From: Natronococcus sp. A-GB7
GTDB lineage: Archaea > Halobacteriota > Halobacteria > Halobacteriales > Natrialbaceae
Length of the DNA: 64,000 nucleotides
Reading direction: 5' to 3'
NCBI RefSeq assembly: GCF_029688865.1
Contig: NZ_JARUKV010000007.1
Span: 1-64,000 of the forward strand
Under the pieces are notes generated by a model that was not told the origin of the DNA, did not search any database, and saw only the letters and a program-made list of their open reading frames with translations. Shown here piece after piece: positions 44,273 to 53,322 of this stretch; position 1 is the stretch's first letter, and every line of letters begins with the position of its first letter. The translations under genes and the position numbers were made by a program.

Positions 44273-45169
44273 ATGACGACCGTCTCGATCATCACGCCCG
44301 TCTACAACGACTTCCCGGGACTCCGCGAGACGGTCGACTCGCTCGCGGACCTCTCGACCGAGATCGACTGGGAGTTCGTCGCCGTCGACAACGGCTCGAC
44401 CGACGGCACGTACGACCGCGCCGAGCGCTACGTCGCGGATCGACTCGAGGGCACCGTCCTGTGCGAGGACGGGATCCAGTCCTCCTACGCCGCCCGCAAC
44501 GCCGGCGTGCGACACAGCGACGGCGACGTCCTCGCGTTCGTCGACGCCGATATGACCGTTCCCGAGGGGTGGCTCGAGGACGCCCTCGACGCCTTCCGTG
44601 TCGCGGAGGCCGACTACATGGGCTGTGCCGTCGAACTCGAGGTTCCCGGTGACCCCTCGCTCGCGGCCCGCTACGACCACCACTCCGGCTTCCCGGTCGG
44701 CCACTACCTCGAGGGCCAGCGCTTCGCGCCGACGTGCTGTCTGTTCGTCCGTCGCGAGGTCTTCGCCGACGTCGGCCTCTTCGATCACCGACTGACCTCC
44801 GGGGGCGACAAGGAGTTCGGCAATCGGGTCGACCGGGCGGGGTACGACCTGCACTTCGCCGCCGACGTCACCATGCACCATCCCGTCCGGGGCTCGCTCG
44901 GCGCGCTCGTCCGGAAAGACCTCCGCGTCGGCCGGGGGCTCTGTCAGCTCCAGCGCCACCATCCGAATCGGTACGGGACGCCCGGGATCCCGCCCCGTCC
45001 TTCCGGCGTCAAACAGCCGGACCCGGATCTCGAGCGGCGAGATCGCCTCCTTTTCGGCGCGCTCGAGACCGCGCTGACGGGCGTTCGCGGTGTCGGCTAC
45101 TACCGCGAGTACCTCGCCGGGAAGCGAGGGGGGAAGCCGACCGGATCGATTCCCTCGCTCGCGGAGTAG
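44273..45169 (+). CDS. GT2 glycosyltransferase
   Basis: 298 residues. VSIITPVYNDFPGLRETVDS, VAVDNGSTDGTYDRAER, and the metal-binding VLAFVDADMTVPEGWLEDAL identify GT-A family 2. The acceptor region has LTSGGDKEFGNRVDRAGYDL. No membrane helix is obvious. Divergent from the preceding GT2 gene with about 70 bases between starts. Confidence 0.92.
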   Translation: MTTVSIITPVYNDFPGLRETVDSLADLSTEIDWEFVAVDNGSTDGTYDRAERYVADRLEGTVLCEDGIQSSYAARNAGVRHSDGDVLAFVDADMTVPEGWLEDALDAFRVAEADYMGCAVELEVPGDPSLAARYDHHSGFPVGHYLEGQRFAPTCCLFVRREVFADVGLFDHRLTSGGDKEFGNRVDRAGYDLHFAADVTMHHPVRGSLGALVRKDLRVGRGLCQLQRHHPNRYGTPGIPPRPSGVKQPDPDLERRDRLLFGALETALTGVRGVGYYREYLAGKRGGKPTGSIPSLAE

Positions 45170-45174
45170 CGGAC

Positions 45175-46332
45175 CTACCCCGGCAGCCGGCCCGTACGCT
45201 CGACGAGCACGAGGACGACGACCGTCGCACCGAGTACGACCGCGGCGCTCGCGAACACGGTGTCGTAGGCGTACCCGCTTTCGACGAGCGAGCCGACGGC
45301 CGACGAGCCCAGCGCCTGCATCAGCATCCACGTGGAGCTGAACACCGCGTAGGCGCTTCCCCGCGTCGAGTCCGGTAGCGTATCGAGGAGGTAGGTGTCG
45401 ATCGCGGGAAAGAGGGCGTGAATGATGAAGCCGACCACCGTCGAGAGGACGATCAGTCCGATCAGCCCCTCTACTTGCGTCAGCACGAGGACGCTCGCGG
45501 AGAACGCGCCGACGATCCCCAGCAGGTACGGGACGTGGGGAAACCTGTCGGCCAGGTCGCCGCCGAAGAAGAAGGCGGGGACGCCGGCGGCGAAGATGAT
45601 CGTCAGCATCATCCCTGCCGCCCAGTCCGAGAGCCCCTTCGACTGCATGTACAGCTCGTAGAAGTTGAACAGCCCCTGCCAGACGAACGAGGCCGCACCG
45701 ACGATCGCCAGCGCGGTGACGATCAGCTTCCACTCCGAGAGCGCGCCGGCGACGAAGTCGCGGTCGGCGTCCCCTGCGGTCGGCAGCTCGGCGTTTCTCG
45801 CCGCGAACCACGTGTAGACCGTGATCGCCGCCGCGCCAACCGCGATCGCCCACAGCGAGAGCCGCCAGTCGACCAGCAGCGTGAGCGCGACGAACGGCGC
45901 GGCGATCACCGCTGCGACCTGGCTGGCAGCGCCGTGGATGCCGAGGATCCGACCGATGCGTGTCGGATACAGCTCGCTCAACAGCGGGTTCGCCGAGACG
46001 AAGTAGATCCCGGAGGCGATCCCCATGAGGAAGGCTCCGATCATGAGGTGTTCGACCGTCGTCGCGGTCGCAGTAAGCGCCGAGGAGCCCGCGAGGACGA
46101 GCCCCGACACGAGGACGACGTGGTGGCGGGGTACCTTCGTGAGGATCCACCCGGTCGGGAGCCGGGGCGAGGCGCTGCCGACCCAGGCGAGGGTCACGAT
46201 GAGGCCGGCGGTCGCCTCGCCGATTCCGAACTCGGCGATAAAGACGTCCAGAAGCGGCGCGAAGACGATCCTGGCGAGATTTACCAGAAAGACGAGTCCG
46301 CAGAGAGAGGCGAACAGTCTGGCGCGTGTCAC
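45175..46332 (-). CDS. Major facilitator superfamily transporter
   Basis: 385 residues, twelve predicted transmembrane helices. N-terminal LARIVFAPLLDVFIAEFGIG and GLIVTLAWVGSASPRLPTGW, with the loop 2-3 region LTKVPRHHVVLVSGLVL. The second half repeats the pattern (GGDLADRFPHVPYLLGIVGA). The substrate cannot be told; it converges on a GT2 gene with five bases between the stops. Confidence 0.92.
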   Translation of the reverse strand: MTRARLFASLCGLVFLVNLARIVFAPLLDVFIAEFGIGEATAGLIVTLAWVGSASPRLPTGWILTKVPRHHVVLVSGLVLAGSSALTATATTVEHLMIGAFLMGIASGIYFVSANPLLSELYPTRIGRILGIHGAASQVAAVIAAPFVALTLLVDWRLSLWAIAVGAAAITVYTWFAARNAELPTAGDADRDFVAGALSEWKLIVTALAIVGAASFVWQGLFNFYELYMQSKGLSDWAAGMMLTIIFAAGVPAFFFGGDLADRFPHVPYLLGIVGAFSASVLVLTQVEGLIGLIVLSTVVGFIIHALFPAIDTYLLDTLPDSTRGSAYAVFSSTWMLMQALGSSAVGSLVESGYAYDTVFASAAVVLGATVVVLVLVERTGRLPG

Positions 46333-46487
46333 GGTCGATGTTTCTAACGGGTCATCTCAAGCGTTCCGAAGTCGGCGCGAGATCGGTTCGGGGTGGTGGA
46401 CACTCGAGAGACCCACCGAAACCGCTCGAGCGGAACCCGGAGGGGGCGACCCGAGACGTTTTGCTCGACGAACCCCTATCCAGGTCG

Positions 46488-46793
46488 ATGCCGACGACGT
46501 GTGCGCTCTGTCGACGAGTCGTCCCCGACGAGCGGATCGACGACCCCCAGGTCGTCCAGGAACACCACCTCCGCCCCGAGGAGCGAGCCACGAGCCCGAC
46601 GGTGATGCTCTGTCGCCCCTGTCACAAACAGATCCACGCTCTGTTCACGAACGAGGAGCTCCGCGAGGCGTACGACACGATCGAGGCCCTGCGGTCGGCC
46701 GACCGCCTGCAGGGGTACGTCGACTGGATCAGGGGGACGAACAAGCTCGAGATCCAGGTCAGAACGAGCGATCGGGTGCGTGACGGCAGATAA
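46488..46793 (+). CDS. HNH endonuclease-like zinc protein
   Basis: 101 residues from ATG 46488. CALCRRVVPDERIDDPQVVQ, then EHHLRPEE, and LCRPCHKQIHALFTNEEL: two CxxC pairs and the His residues of an HNH fold. Small haloarchaeal HNH proteins of this type are common and uncharacterised. The longer open frame upstream of 46488 overlaps the MFS promoter region and is not used. Confidence 0.85.
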   Translation: MPTTCALCRRVVPDERIDDPQVVQEHHLRPEERATSPTVMLCRPCHKQIHALFTNEELREAYDTIEALRSADRLQGYVDWIRGTNKLEIQVRTSDRVRDGR

Positions 46794-46875
46794 CGGCGTT
46801 CATCGGTACGATCTGTGTTTGGGTTGCCCGCAAAACGGCCGTTCGCCCGGGGTTCGCTGTCGGTGAAACGAACGA

Positions 46876-47089
46876 TCAGTCGTCGCCCGGACGCGGCATC
46901 GCCTCTATCTCTCGAATCTCGGTCGTTTCCCGTACGCGATCGTACTGTCGCTGCCACGCCTCTCTCGGAAACAGGTTGTTTCGGTCGAACAGGTCACGGG
47001 CGTCGTCGGTGAGCGTACAAACTTGTACGGGTAGCCGCGGACGCGTTCGCCGGGCTCGACGACCAACTCCTCGAGCACGCCAGCAGCCA
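46876..47089 (-). pseudogene. Remnant of a winged-helix DNA-binding protein
   Basis: The minus strand encodes GVLEELVVEPGERVRGYPYK, then in a shifted frame TLTDDARDLFDRNNLFPREA, WQRQYDRV and EIEAMPRPGDD before TGA 46876. These are C-terminal parts of a common haloarchaeal helix-turn-helix regulator. The N-terminal half is missing: the upstream end coincides with the 14-bp inverted repeat at 47090. The frameshift lies near 47005-47020. Confidence 0.7.
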
Positions 47090-47125
47090 GTGAACCGCCT
47101 CGGGGCTTGAGCCGAGGCGGTTCAC
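47090..47125. terminator. 14-bp inverted repeat after the GH15 gene
   Basis: GTGAACCGCCTCGG at 47090-47103 pairs perfectly with CCGAGGCGGTTCAC at 47112-47125 around GGCTTGAG. It starts 8 bases after the GH15 stop, fitting a terminator. The sequence is also reminiscent of hairpins at the ends of haloarchaeal IS200/IS605-type elements, and it marks the broken end of the HTH remnant. Confidence 0.55.
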
Positions 47126-47132
47126 GTTCCAG

Positions 47133-49019
47133 CTACGACCCCGACCGGAACAGCGTCTCGATCCCGTCGGGGTCGAAGTCCTCCGGCGAGACCTCGCCGT
47201 CGGCCTCGAGCGCCCGCGTGAGGTAGGAGGCGCTGTTGAGCAGTCCGAGGTGGCTGAACGCCTGTGGGAAGTTCCCCAGCAGCTGGCCGCTGTCGGGGTC
47301 GAGCTTCTCGGAGTAAAGCCCGAGCGGGCTGGCGTGCTCGATCAGCGACTCGAAGTACTCCTCGGCGAGCTCGAGGCGGTTCGAGAGGACCAGGGCGTCG
47401 ATCAGCCAGAACGAACAGAGCACGAACCCCTCCTCCTCGTCCTCGCGGACGTCGCTGCCGACGAAGCGAACGACGAGCCCGTCGTCGGTCGTCAGCTCCT
47501 CGAGGACGGTGTCGATCGTGTTCTGGATCCGTTCGTCCTCGGGCGGCAGGAACTCGTAGATCGGGAGCAGCAGGGCGGTGGCGTCGATCGCCTCGTCGCT
47601 GTCGAAGTGCTGAACGAAGCTGCCGGCCTCCTCGCTGTACCCGCGTTGCTCGATCGCCTCACGCAGCGCCTCGCGCTCCTCGCGCCAGCGCTGGAGGGGT
47701 GCCTCGAACCCGTTTTGCTCGGCGATCGAGATCCCGCGGTCGAGCGCGACCCAGCACAGCAGCTTCGAGTGCAGGAAGTGGCGGTGTTCCTCGCGAAACT
47801 CCCAGATACCGGGGTCGCGCTCGGACCAGTGAGCGCAGACGTAGTCGACGAGGTCGCAGATCGCGTCCCACTGCTCGTCGGTCAACGAGATCTCGTCGTC
47901 GTACTGAATCGTCTCGTAGACCGCCTGGACGATCGTCCCGTAGGCGTCGAGCTGGCGCTGGGGAGCCGCGCCGTTGCCGATTCTGACGGGGCGGGTATCC
48001 CGATACCCCGAGAGGTGTTCGAGGATCTCCTCCTCGACGTCGGTCTCGCCGTGGAGCCCGTACAGCGGCTGGATCTCCGCGGGATCGTTCTGCATGACGT
48101 CGACGAACCAGTCGAAGTAGTCGCGGGCCTCCTGGCGGTGGCCGGTGTCGTGGAGAGCCTGGACGGTGAACTTCGCGTCCCGGATCCAGTTGTACCGGTA
48201 GTCCCAGGTGCGATCCGACCCGATCTTCTCGGGGATCGAGGTCGTCGCCGCGGCGGGGATCGCCCCCGTCTCGTGGTGGATCAGGAGCTTGAGGACGAGC
48301 TCCGATCGGATCACCATCTCGTACCACCGCTCGGGCATCGAGTCGGGCGTCTCCTCGCGAGCGCTGAGCCACGACCGCCAGTAGCGCTTCGTTTCGTCGA
48401 GGACCGTCTCCGGATCGAGTGAGGCGAGCGGTTCGGCCCCGCCGTACTGGACGCCGAGCCAGCACGTCTCGCCCTCTTCGAGCGAAACCGTCCCGGTCGT
48501 GGCCGGCTCCGACTCGGCCAGTTCGAGTTCGGGCTCGAGCCGATCGTCCGCGACCAGATGAAGCTGCTCGTCGTCGCTTCGCGCCGCCACGCCGTCGTCG
48601 GTCCGCTCGAGGATCGGGTCGACCCGGGCGTAGTCGAACCGGGGCTCGAACTCGACGGCGAACTCGACCTCGCCGCGGTCGCACTCGAGTCGGCGGTAGA
48701 TGGCCTGCTGGAACTCCTCGTCTTCCGTGTCGTCGTCCTCGATCGGCATGAAGTCGGTGACGGTCGCCTGGCCGTCGTCGGTTTCGAACACCGTCTCGAG
48801 GACGTTCGTCCGGTCGACGTACCGGTGATGGGATTCGTAGTTCGCCTCCGGGTGGGCAGCGAAGTGACCGCCCCGGTCGAGATCGAGGATTCGAGCGAAG
48901 ACGCTCGCGTCCTCGAGGTGCGGGAAGCAACACCAGTCGATCGAGCCGCAGCGACTGACGAGCGCACAACGGTCGTCGTTGCCGATGACGCCGTAGTCGC
49001 GAAGTGGGAGATGGTCCAT
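47133..49019 (-). CDS. Glycoside hydrolase family 15 protein (glucoamylase/trehalase type)
   Basis: 628 residues. N-terminal trehalase-like beta domain (LPLRDYGVIGNDDRCALVSR then DWCCFPHLEDASVFARI), then the (alpha/alpha)6 barrel. Catalytic-region motifs are DRTWDYRYNWIRDAKFTVQA (general acid region), GIWEFREEHRHFLHSKLLCW and GNFPQAFSHLGLLNSA. It cleaves alpha-glucosidic bonds from non-reducing ends. No signal peptide, so it is probably cytoplasmic. Divergent from the HtrA gene. Confidence 0.94.
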   Translation of the reverse strand: MDHLPLRDYGVIGNDDRCALVSRCGSIDWCCFPHLEDASVFARILDLDRGGHFAAHPEANYESHHRYVDRTNVLETVFETDDGQATVTDFMPIEDDDTEDEEFQQAIYRRLECDRGEVEFAVEFEPRFDYARVDPILERTDDGVAARSDDEQLHLVADDRLEPELELAESEPATTGTVSLEEGETCWLGVQYGGAEPLASLDPETVLDETKRYWRSWLSAREETPDSMPERWYEMVIRSELVLKLLIHHETGAIPAAATTSIPEKIGSDRTWDYRYNWIRDAKFTVQALHDTGHRQEARDYFDWFVDVMQNDPAEIQPLYGLHGETDVEEEILEHLSGYRDTRPVRIGNGAAPQRQLDAYGTIVQAVYETIQYDDEISLTDEQWDAICDLVDYVCAHWSERDPGIWEFREEHRHFLHSKLLCWVALDRGISIAEQNGFEAPLQRWREEREALREAIEQRGYSEEAGSFVQHFDSDEAIDATALLLPIYEFLPPEDERIQNTIDTVLEELTTDDGLVVRFVGSDVREDEEEGFVLCSFWLIDALVLSNRLELAEEYFESLIEHASPLGLYSEKLDPDSGQLLGNFPQAFSHLGLLNSASYLTRALEADGEVSPEDFDPDGIETLFRSGS

Positions 49020-49154
49020 GATGAGTCAGCGGACCTCGTGGTCCGTTCTGCAAGCGGATACGGAAGGGGATACGAGCGATAGCCAGCAAAAGGGTGCGCC
49101 AGCAAGCGCCGGGTGTTCGCTGTCGCGGGGGGTGTAAACGAGGGTGAGCGTTTT

Positions 49155-50267
49155 ATGACCCTACTCGAGGTGGCACACCCCGTGAGTTCAGCAATCACGC
49201 GCAGGCGGCTGCTCGGCGCCGCCGTCGGCGCCGTCGCCGTCGGTACCGGGAGTGGTGCGGCCGACGGCCGCGGCCGTCGGCGCTCCGGACGCCTCGAGCG
49301 CACGACGCGGGCGCAGGTCGACGAACGGTACACCGAGATCTACGACGCGACGATCGACGCCGTCGTGCTCGTCAACGTCTTCGGCGACGAGATCCCCGCG
49401 GGGCTGGGCTCGGGGTTCGTCGTCGACGGCGACTACGTCGTGACGAACGATCACGTCGCGGGCGACGCGAGCGAGGTCGAACTCCAGTTTCGCGACGAGC
49501 AGTGGCGCTCGGCGTCGGTCCTCGGCTCGGACGTTCACAGCGATCTAGCCGTCCTCGAGGTCGACGACATCCCCGAGGCTGCCTCGACGCTGTCGTTCGC
49601 GGAGGCGGAGCCCACTGTCGGCCAGGAGGTACTCGCCCTGGGCAACCCGCTGGGGCTCGACGCCTCGATCTCCCAGGGGCTGGTCAGCGGGATCGACCGC
49701 TCGCTACCGAGTCCGACCGGGTTTTCGATCCCTGCAGCGATCCAGACCGACGCCCCGGTCAACCCCGGAAACAGCGGCGGTCCGCTCGTCGACCTCGAGG
49801 GCGACGCCCTCGGCGTCGTCTTCGCCGGCGCGGGCCAGACGATCGGCTTCGCGATCTCGGCGGCGCTCGCGAATCGGGTCGTCCCCGCCCTCGCCGAGGA
49901 CGGGGAGTACGAACACGCCTACCTGGGCGTCAGCGTCGTTCCCGTCGGCCCGCTGCTGGCCGAGGCGAACGATCTCGAGGAGTCCCGTGGCGTCCTCGTC
50001 GCCGACGTCTCCTCGGACGCACCCGCGGAGGGCGTCCTCGAGCCGGCCGACGGGGTCGAATCCGTCGACGGCGATCCGGTCCCGGTCGGCGGCGACGTGA
50101 TCATCGCGATCGACGGCGAGGAGATACCCAACCAGGAGCGGCTGTCCTCCGTGCTCGCGCTCGAGACCTCGCCCGGTGACGCCGTCGAGATCGAGGTCGT
50201 CCGGGCGGGCGAACGGGAAACGGTCGAGTTGACCCTCGAGCCACGACCCGACGTCGACCTTCCGTGA
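49155..50267 (+). CDS. HtrA/DegP-type serine protease with Tat signal and PDZ domain
   Basis: 370 residues from ATG 49155. ITRRRLLGAAVGAVAVG is a twin-arginine signal. The trypsin-like domain carries His100 (VTNDHVAG), Asp130 (SDLAVLEV) and Ser207 (NPGNSGGPL). A PDZ domain follows at about 265-355 (AYLGVSVVPV, then GGDVIIAIDGEEIPNQERLS). It is an extracytoplasmic quality-control protease by family. A stop codon is followed in the same frame by a fragment of another gene. Confidence 0.93.
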   Translation: MTLLEVAHPVSSAITRRRLLGAAVGAVAVGTGSGAADGRGRRRSGRLERTTRAQVDERYTEIYDATIDAVVLVNVFGDEIPAGLGSGFVVDGDYVVTNDHVAGDASEVELQFRDEQWRSASVLGSDVHSDLAVLEVDDIPEAASTLSFAEAEPTVGQEVLALGNPLGLDASISQGLVSGIDRSLPSPTGFSIPAAIQTDAPVNPGNSGGPLVDLEGDALGVVFAGAGQTIGFAISAALANRVVPALAEDGEYEHAYLGVSVVPVGPLLAEANDLEESRGVLVADVSSDAPAEGVLEPADGVESVDGDPVPVGGDVIIAIDGEEIPNQERLSSVLALETSPGDAVEIEVVRAGERETVELTLEPRPDVDLP

Positions 50268-50495
50268 TCGTCGCGGGACGAGCCCGGACAGGCGCACGCA
50301 GGGGCGACCGAGGCGGTCACGAAGGAGGACGTCGCGGAGGTCGTCGTCTGTGGCTCGGATCCCGAAGAACACATCGAGGGGATCCAGGAGTACGTCGATG
50401 CCGGGTTCGACCACGTCGCGGTCCACAACGTCGGCTCGAACCAGGCCGAGTCCGTCGAGTTCTACGAGGAGGAGGTGCTGCCGGCGGTGCAGTAG
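50268..50495 (+). pseudogene. C-terminal fragment of an F420-dependent LLM-class oxidoreductase
   Basis: Directly after the HtrA stop and in the same frame, 75 codons read ATEAVTKEDVAEVVVCGSDP, EEHIEGIQEYVDAGFDHVAV and ESVEFYEEEVLPAVQ before TAG at 50493. This is the end of luciferase-like F420-dependent enzymes (glucose-6-phosphate dehydrogenase-like type). The first roughly 250 residues are absent and there is no start, so it is a remnant. Confidence 0.75.
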
Positions 50496-50538
50496 CCGAC
50501 GGACGGCTCGAGTGCCCGTACGGTCGGGTACTCGAGCG

Positions 50539-50736
50539 TCAGGAGTCGGTCTCGCCTTCCGCTTCCTCGAGATCGTCGGGCTGCTCGTCGGATCGGGGGG
50601 CGTTCTGTGTACCGAGGTCGTCGTCGCCGTCGTCGACCTCGTCTGGATCGCGGTCGACGCGCTCGAGTTCCTCTTCGACCTCTGCCTCTCGTTCCGCCTC
50701 GTACTCGTCGGCGCGGTCGGTGTCGTCTTCGGCCAT
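50539..50736 (-). CDS. Small very acidic, disordered protein
   Basis: 65 residues from ATG 50736 (MAEDDTDRADEYEAEREAEV, then EEELERVDRDPDEVDDGDDD). Almost entirely Asp/Glu/Arg with a Gln/Ser-containing tail. Likely real as haloarchaea carry many such proteins, but composition alone can mislead. No function is suggested. Confidence 0.5.
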   Translation of the reverse strand: MAEDDTDRADEYEAEREAEVEEELERVDRDPDEVDDGDDDLGTQNAPRSDEQPDDLEEAEGETDS

Positions 50737-50881
50737 ACCGGATCCGACTTCGTGAGCGATCGGTTTGATCCTCGGGCCGTCGACTGCAACGTCGGCACAG
50801 GCGTATCTCTCGTTTCGTTTCAAGAACAGGACAGCTGACACGAAAGACAGATAAAAGAGCCCGCACTGTGAACGGATAGAT

Positions 50882-51067
50882 ATGGACGTTCCGTACGACC
50901 TCACCTCGTACGTTCGGGTGTTGAAGATGGCGACGACACCCACTACCGAGGAGTTCCTCCAAGTATCGAAGATCGCCGGGGCCGGGATCCTGCTCGTCGG
51001 ATTCCTCGGCTTCATCATCGGCGGAATCATGCTGCTGTTGACCGGCGACGCCGGTGGTGCCTTCTAA
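50882..51067 (+). CDS. secE: Protein translocase subunit SecE
   Basis: 61 residues. A short cytoplasmic amphipathic segment ([20 protein letters not shown]) precedes one transmembrane helix ([20 protein letters not shown]). It clamps the SecY channel. Immediately upstream of spt5 with a TAATG overlap, the conserved archaeal and bacterial secE-nusG arrangement, which confirms the call for such a small gene. Confidence 0.93.
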   Translation: MDVPYDLTSYVRVLKMATTPTTEEFLQVSKIAGAGILLVGFLGFIIGGIMLLLTGDAGGAF

Positions 51068-51504
51068 TGGGCATCTACGCGGTCAAGACGACGGCCAGCC
51101 AGGAGCGCACCGTCGCCGACATGATCATCAACCGCGAGGAGCCCGAGATCCACGCCGCGCTCGCGCCAGACTCGCTGACCTCCTACGTGATGGTCGAGGC
51201 CGACGACGACGCCGTGATCACGCGGGTGCTCGAGGACATCCCTCACGCGCGAAGTATGGTCCCCGGGCGATCCGACATCTCGGAGGTCGAGCACTTCCTC
51301 TCGCCGAAGCCGGACGTCGAGGGGATCGCCGAGGGCGACATCGTCGAGCTCATCGCCGGCCCGTTCAAGGGCGAGAAGGCCCAGGTCCAGCGCATCGACG
51401 AGGGCAAGGATCAGGTGACGGTCGAACTGTACGAGGCGACGGTTCCGATCCCAGTGACGGTGCGGGGCGACCAGATCCGCGTGCTCGACAGTGACGAACG
51501 GTAG
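51067..51504 (+). CDS. spt5: Transcription elongation factor Spt5 (NusG homolog)
   Basis: 145 residues. NGN domain at 1-85 (GIYAVKTTASQERTVADMII, then HARSMVPGRSDISEVEHFLS) and KOW domain at about 90-125 (EGDIVELIAGPFKGEKAQVQ). With Spt4 it clamps RNA polymerase and aids processivity. It overlaps secE by one base. Confidence 0.96.
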   Translation: MGIYAVKTTASQERTVADMIINREEPEIHAALAPDSLTSYVMVEADDDAVITRVLEDIPHARSMVPGRSDISEVEHFLSPKPDVEGIAEGDIVELIAGPFKGEKAQVQRIDEGKDQVTVELYEATVPIPVTVRGDQIRVLDSDER

Positions 51505-51669
51505 TTCGTCAGTCAGTACGAACGGGCACATCGTGTCCGTAGGCGTCTCCGAGGAGCGGTAGCGAGTCGGTTCGCTCGGTGCGAACGACATGAGCACTGA
51601 GGACGTTTTCTACAGAGATACAGCGAGAGTGCCTCGGGGTCGCTCGAAAATATTCGATTTTCGTGATGA

Positions 51670-51690
51670 CGAGACGCCGAAGGCGTCTCG
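51670..51690. terminator. 9-bp inverted repeat after the DUF389 gene
   Basis: CGAGACGCC, loop GAA, GGCGTCTCG. It starts 22 bases beyond the stop of the leftward DUF389 gene. A wider pair, CCTCGGGG at 51632 and CCCCGAGG at 51701, encloses it. It probably ends transcripts from one or both sides. Confidence 0.5.
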
Positions 51691-51712
51691 AACCACTTGT
51701 CCCCGAGGTACT

Positions 51713-53086
51713 TCACTCTATTTTGCAAGCTGGGGTCTCGACGCGAAGCGAGGCACCCGACGACGCGTTCCCCGGATCGCCGTCGTTGGGGAGTGTCTCA
51801 CTGTGCGTCGTAACCTGCTGAATGCGGACGTCGACCGGTTCGTCCACGTGCGGTTCGATCGCCGCGACGAGTCGGTCCGACAGTGGCGGATCGAGATCCC
51901 GCTCGGGCCCGGTAACCGTGACGACGATCGCATCGATCGACCGTATTGGGTAGTCGTCACCGAGTTCGACCGTTACCGTCTGGACGCCAACGGTCTCGTA
52001 CGCTGGGGCAGCGAGGACGTCCTCGACGCTGGCTTCGGCGTCCGACTCGAGCTCCGCGGCGCGAAATTCGACGACCGTCGCACTCACGAGCGGGACCACC
52101 AACAGCAGCATGACGGCCCCGAGGACGGTCACGAACACGATCGTCTGGCGACGGGCGGCCGTAAGCGAGAACAACCCCGCGGGTCGGTAGCCACCGCTCC
52201 AGAGGGTAACCAGCGCCGCGAGGTTGATCGACAGGGCGTTGACCAGCGTGAGGATCAACGCGCCGACGGCCGCACCGAGGAGCTGCCAGGCGATGGCGAT
52301 CCCGACCGCTGCGGCCGGCGGGATCAGCGCCGCGGCGATCATCACGCCGACGATAGCCTCGGAGAGTTCACGCGTGAGACTCAGAATCCCCGCGACGCCG
52401 GCACCGAGTGCGACCACGAGCGCGAGCAGGTTCGGCGCGACACGCTCCTCGAGCTCCGCGATGGCGACGACGTCGACCCCGGCCGGCTCGATCCCGGCGA
52501 TTCTGACCAGTCCTGCGAGCAGCACCGCGCCGACGATCGCGATTCCGAGTCCGCCGAACTGGTAGGCGAGACCGGTCCGCCGGAGGTTGGCGTCAGCAAC
52601 GACGACTCCGATGCTTGCGGCCAACGCCGGGCCGATCAGCGGCGCGATCACCATCGAGCCGACGACGACTGCGGGCGAGTCGAGTAACAGCCCGGAGGTC
52701 GCCACGATCGCACTGATGAACGTCATCGTGGCGTAGACCAGAAACGACGGCGTCAGTTCCGAGGCTCGGGTCTCGAGCTCCTGTCTCGAGATGCGACCGC
52801 CGGTGGCCGCGCCGTGGCCGGACCGTGTTTTGAGTCGAGCGACGTCCTCGGAGAGTACCGTCCGGGCGTCGATGACGACGATGCTTGCGTCCTCGCTGAT
52901 TCCGGCGTCAGTCAGTCGATCGAGCACCCGCTCGACGGCGTCGCTCGGGAGTGGAAACCGAACGACCGCGACGTACCCTCGGCCGCTCGTTTCGTCGGTG
53001 ACGACGTAGTCGAGGTCTTCGTCTTCCAGGATCTCGAGAACCGTGGCCTGGCGGCCGGGCGGGATCATGACCTCTACGTAACGCAC
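51713..53086 (-). CDS. TIGR00341/DUF389 family membrane protein
   Basis: 457 residues. A soluble N-terminal domain (MRYVEVMIPPGRQATVLEIL) precedes about eight to nine transmembrane helices. Family blocks are AIVATSGLLLDSPAVVVGSM, VIAPLIGPALAASIGV, and MIAAALIPPAAAVGIAIAWQ. The C-terminus is soluble again. The physiological role is unknown. Convergent with spt5. Confidence 0.93.
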   Translation of the reverse strand: MRYVEVMIPPGRQATVLEILEDEDLDYVVTDETSGRGYVAVVRFPLPSDAVERVLDRLTDAGISEDASIVVIDARTVLSEDVARLKTRSGHGAATGGRISRQELETRASELTPSFLVYATMTFISAIVATSGLLLDSPAVVVGSMVIAPLIGPALAASIGVVVADANLRRTGLAYQFGGLGIAIVGAVLLAGLVRIAGIEPAGVDVVAIAELEERVAPNLLALVVALGAGVAGILSLTRELSEAIVGVMIAAALIPPAAAVGIAIAWQLLGAAVGALILTLVNALSINLAALVTLWSGGYRPAGLFSLTAARRQTIVFVTVLGAVMLLLVVPLVSATVVEFRAAELESDAEASVEDVLAAPAYETVGVQTVTVELGDDYPIRSIDAIVVTVTGPERDLDPPLSDRLVAAIEPHVDEPVDVRIQQVTTHSETLPNDGDPGNASSGASLRVETPACKIE

Positions 53087-53322
53087 GTCCCGTCGGACGG
53101 CGGCCAGAACGATACGGATTTCCGACGGGAGTCGGGAGAGTCATCGACCGGTGACTGTTGATCGACACCAGGTCCGCAAAGATAATCTCTCGAGGCAAGT
53201 TACGACCGGACAACGAGTCGTTGGCTGTGACGTATTACTCTGCCAATAGTATTCGTTCGCTACCGGCGTGCGTGCCGAATCAGAATGCATAACCCGACGC
53301 TCGCAAAAGGGCTCACGTACTC

